A stretch of DNA of 64,000 bases, from assembly GCA_020845635.1 (NCBI GenBank), contig JADLFI010000004.1, positions 124,001 to 188,000 on the forward strand, in the 5' to 3' direction. This DNA comes from Bacteroidia bacterium. Its GTDB lineage: Bacteria; Bacteroidota; Bacteroidia; UBA4408. The translations under genes were made by a program, and so were the position numbers. This document shows positions 57,686 through 64,000 of the stretch, in pieces. Every line of letters begins with the position of its first letter. The first letter of the stretch is position 1. Below the pieces are notes generated by a model, which saw only the letters and a list, made by a program, of their open reading frames with translations, was not told the DNA's origin and did no database searches.

Positions 57686-58918
57686 ATGGCTGAAATAGTA
57701 AAAATGCCCAAGCTAAGCGATACCATGAAAGAAGGTGTGGTTGCTAAATGGCATAAAAAAGTTGGTGATAAAGTTAAATCGGGCGAAATTCTGGCAGAGA
57801 TTGAAACAGATAAAGCTACAATGGATTTTGAATCTTTTTATGACGGTGTATTATTATACATTGGAATAGAGGAAGGAAAAGGTGCACCTATTGATGCAGT
57901 ATTAGCGGTTATAGGAAATAAAGACGAAAATGTGGAAGCTATCTTGCAACAGCAAGGTGCCGGAAAAGAAACTCAATCAACACCACAAGAAGAACATAAA
58001 ACCGCTACTCCCGAATCTGCTTCTAAGCCGGATTCAGTAAGCAGCGCTACGGCAAACAAAACCGAATCAGGGCGCATTAAAGTGTCGCCATTAGCCCGAA
58101 AAATTGCCAAAGAAAAAGGGATTGATTTGAATGCCCTACAAGGCAGTGGTGATGAAGGACGTATTATTAAGAGAGATGTTGAAAATTATTCTCCTTCTGC
58201 AAGCCCTAATGTTGTTCAAATGGGCATAGCAGGAAAAGAAAGTTATAATGAAGTGCCTGTGTCGCAAATGCGTAAAACAATTGCGCGCAGACTGGCCGAA
58301 AGCAAATTCTCTGCCCCTCATTTTTATTTGAAAATTGATGTTGATATGACCCAAGCTATGGAAGCTCGTAAGTCTATTAATAATGTATCTCCGGTAAAAG
58401 TATCATTTAACGATATGGTCGTAAAAGCGGTTTCAATTGCCCTGCGAAGCAATCCAAAAATAAATTCATCATGGTTGGGCGAGAAGATTCGTTATAACCA
58501 ACATATAAACATTGGAGTAGCTATGGCGGTGGAAGACGGATTATTAGTGCCTGTGGTACGATTTGCCGATATGAAATCATTAAGTCAAATTGCCAGCGAA
58601 GTAAAAGAATTGGGTGTAAAAGCTAAAGACAAAAAACTACAACCAACCGACTGGGAAGGAAATACCTTTACCATTAGTAATCTTGGAATGTTTGGTATTG
58701 ATGAGTTTACTGCTATTATCAATCCGCCTGATGCTTGCATATTAGCTGTGGGCGGGATTAAAGAAACTGCCGTAGTTAAAAATGGTCAATTGGCCGTTGG
58801 AAATATCATGAAACTAACTTTATCTTGCGACCACAGAGTTGTTGATGGTGCTACCGGTGCAGCATTTTTGCAAACTTTAAAGGGATTGTTGGAAAATCCG
58901 GTTACTATGTTGGTGTAG
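57686..58918 (+). CDS. Pyruvate dehydrogenase E2 (dihydrolipoyl acetyltransferase)
   Basis: 410 residues. A single lipoyl domain has its lysine in EIETDKATMDFES (about K42), which is the pyruvate-type signature. After a linker, the subunit-binding domain (SPLARKIAKEKGIDLNAL, GSGDEGRIIKRDVE, about 130-168) leads to the catalytic domain. The active site is SCDHRVVDGATGAAF near the end. With pdhA 44 bases upstream, this is the acetyl-CoA-forming complex's core. Compare the second E2 at 28896, whose lipoyl site is different. Confidence 0.92.
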   Translation: MAEIVKMPKLSDTMKEGVVAKWHKKVGDKVKSGEILAEIETDKATMDFESFYDGVLLYIGIEEGKGAPIDAVLAVIGNKDENVEAILQQQGAGKETQSTPQEEHKTATPESASKPDSVSSATANKTESGRIKVSPLARKIAKEKGIDLNALQGSGDEGRIIKRDVENYSPSASPNVVQMGIAGKESYNEVPVSQMRKTIARRLAESKFSAPHFYLKIDVDMTQAMEARKSINNVSPVKVSFNDMVVKAVSIALRSNPKINSSWLGEKIRYNQHINIGVAMAVEDGLLVPVVRFADMKSLSQIASEVKELGVKAKDKKLQPTDWEGNTFTISNLGMFGIDEFTAIINPPDACILAVGGIKETAVVKNGQLAVGNIMKLTLSCDHRVVDGATGAAFLQTLKGLLENPVTMLV

Positions 58919-59021
58919 AAACTAATTACATGGCAGTATTTTAGGCTGTTTTAAATTAAGGGAATAGATTTTGCATATCAATTTATAAAAACAAACTAGT
59001 ACTGATTAAATGATTTGAGTT

Positions 59022-59684
59022 ATGTATGCGCGTGAATTAATTTCAGATGATATACCTCCTTTAAAAACGAGTGATACAGGAGATCGTGCTTTAGAATGGA
59101 TGAATGAGTTTAGAGTCTCGCATTTACCTATTGTTAATAACATTGACTTTTTAGGACTTATCAGTGAGGCCGATATTTTGGACTTTAACTCCGCTAAAGA
59201 GGCTATTGGTGCGCATCGCTTAAATCTCAGTCGCCCTTTTGTATATGACTATCAACATACTTATGATGTACTCAAAGTAATGTCCTCATTAAAACTTACG
59301 GTTATTCCCGTTTTAAATGATAAAGAACAATATTTGGGATTAATACATTTAAGTTCGCTGTTACAACATTTTGCCGAAATGGCAAGTATGAAAGAGAGTG
59401 GTGGGTTACTGGTTTTAGAACTAAACCTGCACGATTACTCACTCTCAGAAATTTCACGTATTGTTGAATCTAATGATGCTAAGATATTAAGTCTTTATGT
59501 TTCATCTTCTGTTGATTCAACATTGCTGGAACTTACCATTAAAATTAATCGAACTGATTTATCGGCTATTATCCAAACCTTTAACAGATTTAACTATACT
59601 ATTAAAGCTTCCTTCCACCAAAGTGAGTATGTTGATGATTTGAAAGACCGTTTTGCCTCTTTCATGAAATACATTAACATATAA
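59022..59684 (+). CDS. CBS-domain protein
   Basis: 220 residues. Two CBS repeats span about 1-120: ALEWMNEFRVSHLPIVNN...FLGLISEADI and DVLKVMSSLKLTVIPVLND...YLGLIHLSSLL. The C-terminal part (about 130-215; GGLLVLELNLHDYSLSEISR, ILSLYVSSS) resembles an ACT-like regulatory fold. CBS pairs usually bind adenosyl ligands. No enzyme domain is fused, so it is probably a regulator whose target is unknown. It lies 103 bases after the E2 gene and 41 bases before the outer-membrane protein gene. Confidence 0.85.
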   Translation: MYARELISDDIPPLKTSDTGDRALEWMNEFRVSHLPIVNNIDFLGLISEADILDFNSAKEAIGAHRLNLSRPFVYDYQHTYDVLKVMSSLKLTVIPVLNDKEQYLGLIHLSSLLQHFAEMASMKESGGLLVLELNLHDYSLSEISRIVESNDAKILSLYVSSSVDSTLLELTIKINRTDLSAIIQTFNRFNYTIKASFHQSEYVDDLKDRFASFMKYINI

Positions 59685-59725
59685 ATAAGGAAGTTTTTTT
59701 ATATTTTAGGAATTTATTTCCACTA

Positions 59726-61144
59726 ATGAATATCGTTATAAGATTTTATGTACTATTATTTTGTTTCATTTTCTGCAAACAAAGTAATTATGCATGGGCG
59801 GCCCATAACGATACTACCCAACTTGCTAAATATACCATTCAAAATATTTTTGTAATAGGTAACAAAGTTACCAAGTATAAAATTATTGAACGGGAGCTTA
59901 CCTTTCACGAATGTCAATATATTGATACCGTTACATTGGGCAAAGAACTTAAACAGTCAAGATTAAACCTAATGAATACGGCTCTTTTTAACTTTGTACG
60001 GATTCATTATGTGCGCGAAAAAGAAGATATTTATATATACATAACCGTTACCGAGCGTTGGTATATTTGGCCTTCGCCCATTCTTGAAATACCCGATCGT
60101 AACCCCAATATTTGGTTGCAGCAACGCGACTTAAAAAGGCTGAATTATGGTGCCTACGTTATTTGGAATAATTTTAGAGGCAGGAAAGAAAACCTGCAAT
60201 TACTTTTACGATTTGGCTACTCCGAAAGGTTCGGATTGGCATACGATATTCCTAACATAGGCAAAAAACAACGCAGTGGTATTTTTTTTAGCTACAGTTT
60301 CTCGCGTAATCACGAAATTGGCTACAAAAGCCTAAACAATGTATTGCTTTTTTACAAAGACCCCGATAAATACACTCGGCAAGAGCAATATGCCCGATTT
60401 AAGTATAGCTATCGTAAAGGTATTTTTAATGCACATAGTTTGGAGTACCGATATAATCAAACAAAAATTCACGATACCATTCGGTTGCTTTCTCCTACTT
60501 ATACTATGAATGGGCAAGATTATCTTGAATACTTTTCATTGAATTATTTATTTACTTCTGACCATCGCGATTACAAACCCTATCCACTAAAAGGTTGGTT
60601 ATATACTATGGAGGCCACACAAATAGGATTAGGGTTATTGAAAAATGAAAACTTCAGTTTCTTTAAACTGGAAAGTGGATTCAGATTCTATAACCAATTT
60701 GCTAACCGATGGTATGGAGCGTATGCTATTAAGAGCAAATGGAGCAGTTCTGATAAACAACCATACTATATACAGCGAGGCTTGGGGTATAACGATTATA
60801 TAAGAGGCTATGAATATTATGTGATTGATGGCAGTAGTTACGCCTTGTTTAAAACAAACCTCAAATATGAAATATTAAAACCAACTATTATTGATTTTAA
60901 TTATTTTAACGATGATAAGTTTGATAAACTTTTCTTTGCCTTTTATCTCAATGCCTTTTTTGATGCGGGTATTACCAAAGACAAACTATATTTTTTAGAA
61001 AATAAATTAAATAATCAATGGCAATATGGCTATGGTTTAGGGTTTGATATGGTAACTTATTATGATATGGTTTTCCGTGTTGAATGTGCACGAAATAAAA
61101 TGAACGAAACGGGTATATTTTTTCATTTCTATGCCCCTATATAG
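59726..61144 (+). CDS. BamA/TamA-like outer-membrane protein with POTRA-like domain
   Basis: 472 residues. A signal peptide (LFCFIFCKQSNYAWAA) precedes one POTRA-like domain (about 33-110; YTIQNIFVIGNKVTKYKIIERELTF cannot be quoted whole; VREKEDIYIYITVTERWY closes it). The remainder is rich in alternating aromatic strands, consistent with a beta-barrel (YIRGYEYYVIDGSSYALFKTNLKYE is the analogue of the RGY motif; short form RGYEYYVIDG). A terminal aromatic residue pattern (FFHFYAPI) closes it. It may insert or export proteins or lipids at the outer membrane. Only one POTRA is visible, so it is not canonical BamA. Confidence 0.8.
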   Translation: MNIVIRFYVLLFCFIFCKQSNYAWAAHNDTTQLAKYTIQNIFVIGNKVTKYKIIERELTFHECQYIDTVTLGKELKQSRLNLMNTALFNFVRIHYVREKEDIYIYITVTERWYIWPSPILEIPDRNPNIWLQQRDLKRLNYGAYVIWNNFRGRKENLQLLLRFGYSERFGLAYDIPNIGKKQRSGIFFSYSFSRNHEIGYKSLNNVLLFYKDPDKYTRQEQYARFKYSYRKGIFNAHSLEYRYNQTKIHDTIRLLSPTYTMNGQDYLEYFSLNYLFTSDHRDYKPYPLKGWLYTMEATQIGLGLLKNENFSFFKLESGFRFYNQFANRWYGAYAIKSKWSSSDKQPYYIQRGLGYNDYIRGYEYYVIDGSSYALFKTNLKYEILKPTIIDFNYFNDDKFDKLFFAFYLNAFFDAGITKDKLYFLENKLNNQWQYGYGLGFDMVTYYDMVFRVECARNKMNETGIFFHFYAPI

Positions 61145-61179
61145 ATAATCGGGTTAAACCCACTCTTTCTTTTTTATTG

Positions 61180-62061
61180 TTAGGCCTTTGGATGTGCCTG
61201 CTTATAGGTCTTTTTTAGTTTCTCAATACTGTTGTGCGTATATACTTGCGTGGCCGAAAGATTGGCATGACCAAGTATTTCTTTAATGGCATTTAAATCG
61301 GCACCATTGTTGAGCATATGTGTAGCAAAAGTGTGGCGGAGCACATGCGGGCTTTTCTTTCTTAAAGTAGTAATTTTTGCTAAGGTCTCATTCACGATAT
61401 TGTATATAAGTTTTGGGTAAAGCGACTTCCCGTTTCTTTGAGCAAACAAATACTCAGTATGGCAGTAATCAGCCGGAATAGATTGTAAGTATAATAATAA
61501 ATCTTTTTTAAAGTCAATGGTAAAGGGAATAATACGTTCTTTATTTCTTTTGCCAAGAACCTTAAGATGCAAATTGCTAAAATCAATATCGTTTTTTTTT
61601 AGTCCTCTTAGTTCAGACAAACGCATGCCGGTATTATAAAAAAGGAGGATGATAGTTCTGTTACGAATACCTTCAAAGCCTGCATCAAAAACATTATCCC
61701 AATCAAACATATTATCCATTTGAGCTTTCTCAACAAACTCAGGCAGCTTCTTTGACATTTTAGGATTTATAATTTTTGACATTGGGTTAATTTGTACCTT
61801 ACCTTCTCTAATCAAAAATTTATAATATGATTTTAAAGATGAAATCTTACGGTTAATACTTCGAGCCTCTAATCCGTTTTCCATAAGGCTGATTAACCAT
61901 TTACGTATAACTAAATGATTTATTTCTTCAATCTTTTTAAACCCTTCCATTTCTGCAAATTGATGAAAAGAAGTCAAATCATTTTTATAGGCTGTTATGG
62001 AATGTGTGGAATATCTTTTCTGATATAATAAATATTCTAGGAAATCGGGAATATTATACAT
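61180..62061 (-). CDS. Tyrosine recombinase XerC/XerD-like
   Basis: About 293 residues. The SAM-like N-terminal domain (SITAYKNDLTSFHQF) precedes the catalytic domain. Catalytic residues seen are Arg in TGMRLSELRGL, Lys in VLGKRNKERIIP, His and Arg in HVLRHTFATHML, His in LGHANLSATQ and Tyr in VYTHNS. All six are present. Size and lack of neighbouring mobile genes fit a chromosome-dimer-resolving Xer rather than a phage integrase. The track's TTG (62067) is two codons before ATG (62061), which I prefer. It lies downstream of rpsU on the same strand. Confidence 0.9.
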   Translation of the reverse strand: MYNIPDFLEYLLYQKRYSTHSITAYKNDLTSFHQFAEMEGFKKIEEINHLVIRKWLISLMENGLEARSINRKISSLKSYYKFLIREGKVQINPMSKIINPKMSKKLPEFVEKAQMDNMFDWDNVFDAGFEGIRNRTIILLFYNTGMRLSELRGLKKNDIDFSNLHLKVLGKRNKERIIPFTIDFKKDLLLYLQSIPADYCHTEYLFAQRNGKSLYPKLIYNIVNETLAKITTLRKKSPHVLRHTFATHMLNNGADLNAIKEILGHANLSATQVYTHNSIEKLKKTYKQAHPKA

Positions 62062-62135
62062 AAACAAAAATACCTTTGAGTAAATGAATAATTACTCAAA
62101 GGTATTAAAATATAGTAAATATTAAATAAGTACTA

Positions 62136-62327
62136 TTATATATCGCTTTGCATTAAAGCTTGCTTATAGATAGCTTTTTTTATTTGGTCTCTTCTTGAAA
62201 CAGAAGGTTTGGTGAATTTTTGTCTATCGCGTAATTCACGCATCATACCGGTCTTCTCAACCTTCTTCTTGAATTTCTTTAAAACCTTGTCTATTGGCTC
62301 GCTTTCTTTTACTGGAACTATAATCAT
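62136..62327 (-). CDS. rpsU: 30S ribosomal protein S21
   Basis: 63 residues: MIIVPVKESEPIDKVLKKFK, GMMRELRDRQKFTKPSV, SRRDQIKKAIYKQ. These match bS21, including the ERR/RD-rich centre. bS21 sits near the anti-Shine-Dalgarno end of 16S rRNA and is central to the weak Shine-Dalgarno use of Bacteroidota. Its own leader here has no AGGAGG. The xer gene follows about 75 bases later on the same strand. Confidence 0.93.
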   Translation of the reverse strand: MIIVPVKESEPIDKVLKKFKKKVEKTGMMRELRDRQKFTKPSVSRRDQIKKAIYKQALMQSDI

Positions 62328-62351
62328 CTTTATGAATTAAATTTTAGGGTG

Positions 62352-62383
62352 CAAAAGTAATAATTAAGATTTGAATATCCAAA
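62352..62383 (-). promoter_or_regulatory. rpsU promoter (TTTG-N20-TACTTTTG)
   Basis: On the minus strand TTTG (62380-62383), a 20-base spacer and TACTTTTG (62352-62359). The -7 box ends 24 bases before the ATG. Confidence 0.65.
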
Positions 62384-62459
62384 TATTTTTAGCATTAAGT
62401 TTTTTTTAACCTGAGTTACAAATTTTTTTAACTTATTCTTTAATAATTATTCAATTCAA

Positions 62460-62660
62460 CTGATATTACCTTTGTCGCTAAACATTGGAACTAAAGCCCA
62501 AAAATCAATGATTTGAAGCTGTATATTTTAGAGTTCCAAAACCCGGGTAAAATACTGAGGAAAAGACTGGCAAAAAAGTAGCTCAAAATAAGGGTATCCG
62601 TACCCTAAATCAATGTAAAACTGCTTTTGTACACGTACTCACACCAACAAAAAACAATGA
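62460..62660 (+). ncRNA. Possible small RNA in rpsU upstream region
   Basis: The roughly 360-base gap between rpsU and the acyl-CoA dehydrogenase has no ORF. It does hold a plus-strand -7-like TACCTTTG (62467-62474), a stem GGAACT / AGTTCC (62487-62537) and a hairpin AGGGTA-TCCG-TACCCT (62591-62606). This could be a structured transcript. No -33 element or clear terminator is visible, and it does not match tmRNA, SRP, RNase P or 6S hallmarks that I can see. Confidence 0.25.
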
Positions 62661-62691
62661 TGAATATTGTAATTTGAAAGTAATATTTATC

Positions 62692-63831
62692 TTAATGTAA
62701 TATGTCGCGCGCTATTACCAACTTCTGTATTTCCGAAGTACCTTCTCCAATGGTGCAAAGTTTACTGTCACGGTAAAATTTTTCAACCGGAAAATCTTTA
62801 GTATAACCATAACCACCAAAAATTTGCACTGCTTCAACTGAACATTTTACGGCTACTTCCGAGGCATAATATTTAGCAAATGCACTTTCTTTGGTTACTT
62901 TCTTATGATTATTCTTTAAATAAGCAGCTTGAAAAGTAAGTAACTCAGCCGCTTCTATTTCGGTGGCCATATCGGCTAATTTAAATCCTATGGCTTGAAA
63001 GTTAGCAATTGGTTGTCCAAATTGTTCTCTTTCTTTGGCATATTTTACTGATGCTTCAAAAGCACCTTTAGCAATTCCCAACGACAGGGCAGCAATGGAT
63101 ATTCGCCCTCCGTCTAATATTTTCATAGCCTGAATAAAACCATCGCCTACATTACCTAAAACCTGACTTTTATGAATTCTGCATTGATCAAAAATCATTT
63201 CAGCAGTTTCGGAGGCTCGCATACCCAGTTTATTTTCTTTTTTACCTGCATTAAATCCAGGAGTTCCACGTTCTACAATAAAGGCGGTCATTCCATGTGA
63301 GTCAAGTAATTCGCCTGTTCGGGCTATTACAACGGCAACATTGCCACTAATACCGTGTGTAATCCAACATTTGGCACCATTTAGCACCCAATAATCGCCA
63401 TCTTGATGGGCAACACATTTCATACGCATTGCATCCGAGCCTGTATTAGGTTCGGTTAAACCCCAAGCCCCAATCCATTCGGCCGAAGCAAGCTTAGGTA
63501 AATATTTTTTCTTTTGTTCTTCATTCCCGAAAGCTAAAATATGACCTGTACATAATGAGTTATGAGCAGCTGTAGATAACCCAATTGACCCACATATTTT
63601 TCCTAACTCGCTCACCACTGTAACATATTCGTTATATCCAAAGCCCGAGCCTCCATACTCTGTAGGAACCAATACTCCCATTAATCCCAGCTCGCCAAGT
63701 TTTTTAAATACTTCAATAGGGAAAATCTGATTTTCATCCCAATGCATTAAATTTGGACGAATATGTTCCTCTCCAAATTTTTTTATCATGTCAGCTATCA
63801 TAAGCTGATTTTCATTTAAGGCAAAATTCAT
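62692..63831 (-). CDS. Acyl-CoA dehydrogenase
   Basis: 379 residues, the standard length. Motifs are WIGAWGLTEPNTGSDA (signature 1), CWITHGISG, KLGMRASETAEMIFD, REQFGQPIANFQAIGFKLAD and EAVQIFGGYGYTKDFPVEKFYRD. The catalytic Glu is in TIGEGTSEIQKLVI near the end. It oxidises a saturated acyl-CoA to the 2-enoyl-CoA with FAD and ETF. Chain length cannot be fixed by eye; short-chain or branched-chain substrates are likeliest. The start is ATG at 63831. It is 40 bases downstream of the apt stop, with its own likely promoter. Confidence 0.92.
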   Translation of the reverse strand: MNFALNENQLMIADMIKKFGEEHIRPNLMHWDENQIFPIEVFKKLGELGLMGVLVPTEYGGSGFGYNEYVTVVSELGKICGSIGLSTAAHNSLCTGHILAFGNEEQKKKYLPKLASAEWIGAWGLTEPNTGSDAMRMKCVAHQDGDYWVLNGAKCWITHGISGNVAVVIARTGELLDSHGMTAFIVERGTPGFNAGKKENKLGMRASETAEMIFDQCRIHKSQVLGNVGDGFIQAMKILDGGRISIAALSLGIAKGAFEASVKYAKEREQFGQPIANFQAIGFKLADMATEIEAAELLTFQAAYLKNNHKKVTKESAFAKYYASEVAVKCSVEAVQIFGGYGYTKDFPVEKFYRDSKLCTIGEGTSEIQKLVIARDILH

Positions 63832-63855
63832 ATTTAATATTATTTTTTAGGACGG

Positions 63856-63887
63856 CAAAATTATAAAAAAATTAGTAGTTAATCAAT
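63856..63887 (-). promoter_or_regulatory. Probable acyl-CoA dehydrogenase promoter
   Basis: On the minus strand ATTG (63884-63887), a 20-base spacer and TAATTTTG (63856-63863). The upstream half overlaps the 3' end of apt. Confidence 0.5.
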
Positions 63888-64000
63888 GAAATAATATTAG
63901 AACTAAAAGGAAGTAATTTTTCCTTACCCATCAAGAAATCTAACGAAACTAAAAATGAATAGCACGCAACAACGCCTCCGGCTTTCTTTACCAATCGGCC
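63872..64000 (-). CDS. apt: Adenine phosphoribosyltransferase, C-terminal fragment (5' end beyond right edge)
   Basis: The open minus-strand frame entering from the right edge encodes LVKKAGGVVACYSFLVSLDF followed by LMGKEKL and SLINY-stop. This matches the C-terminus of adenine phosphoribosyltransferase (xLxxxxGGxVxxxxFxxxLxxLxGxxKL...SLxxY). The enzyme salvages adenine to AMP. Only about 42 residues are in the window, and the PRPP-binding motif lies outside it. The frame is absent from the ORF track because it is cut. The acyl-CoA dehydrogenase follows 40 bases later. Confidence 0.75.
   Translation of the reverse strand, partial: GRLVKKAGGVVACYSFLVSLDFLMGKEKLLPFSSNIISLINY

Noticed and set aside
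61180-62061. Phage or integron integrase
   Set aside because: All catalytic residues fit, but there are no flanking attachment repeats or cargo genes, and the size and rpsU neighbourhood fit a housekeeping Xer.
62540-62600. Resemblance of GAGGAAAAGACTGG to the RNase P GAGGAAAGTC core
   Set aside because: The rest of the RNase P RNA consensus and its length are missing; the match is too short.

Overview
The window is a low-GC chromosomal segment from a member of the Bacteroidota. Three things support this. Four secreted proteins end in a type IX secretion (T9SS) type A sorting domain. Lipid A synthesis uses the fused LpxC/FabZ enzyme typical of the phylum. Many genes are preceded by the Bacteroidota promoter TTTG-N19/20-TAnnTTTG, with almost no Shine-Dalgarno sequences. 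Genus cannot be set from the sequence alone. Nearly all genes are housekeeping and packed in short co-directional runs; I see no CRISPR array, prophage, tRNA or rRNA gene.

Layout. 1-5071: a partial alanine dehydrogenase cut by the left edge, tsaE, corA, dihydroorotase, a T9SS-secreted protein and a very cysteine-rich small protein. 5303-10302: an EamA transporter, a YggS-type PLP protein, rho and the ribosome-assembly GTPase der. 10564-18891: one giant (about 2775 aa) T9SS-secreted protein built from three diverged copies of a roughly 900-residue module, closed by a perfect 19-bp hairpin. 18982-26153: a leftward run of threonine dehydrogenase, an ABC-F ATPase, a DUF5686 outer-membrane protein, lptB and a glycosyltransferase. 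26383-32563: a secreted copper-monooxygenase-like protein and a choice-of-anchor-V-like protein, both with CXXCH motifs, then a 2-oxoacid dehydrogenase E2 and a PorE-like OmpA-family protein. 32892-42643: lepA, a CtpA protease, and a lipid A operon (HD hydrolase, lpxD, lpxC/fabZ, lpxA, ABC ATPase, alpha/beta hydrolase). 43223-49483: a ribosomal protein bTHX with a histone-H1-like tail, a double-parvulin chaperone, a SurA-N-like lipoprotein and leuS.

49735-51556 is the only clearly accessory stretch. It is a graveyard of broken, shuffled RHS/YD-repeat fragments on the minus strand, butted against the 3' remnant of an IS1380-family transposase on the plus strand. 51695-54366 holds ftsX-DUF3098-uppP-truB. 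54597-58918 holds rpmE (type B), an unlisted 54-aa membrane protein, purD, and pyruvate dehydrogenase E1-alpha and E2. 59022-64000 holds a CBS protein, a BamA-like outer-membrane protein, a Xer recombinase, rpsU, an acyl-CoA dehydrogenase and the 3' end of apt, cut by the right edge.

Functionally the window centres on building and populating the outer membrane (LpxA/C/D, LptB, UppP, PPIase chaperones, BamA-like protein, T9SS cargo, PorE-like protein) and on translation (bTHX, bL31, bS21, LeuRS, LepA, Der, TruB, TsaE). No intact new defence or mobile system was found. The best leads are the RHS/IS1380 scar, the tailed bTHX, the three-module giant protein, the CXXCH copper-monooxygenase pair, the 54-aa membrane protein and a possible small RNA upstream of rpsU.
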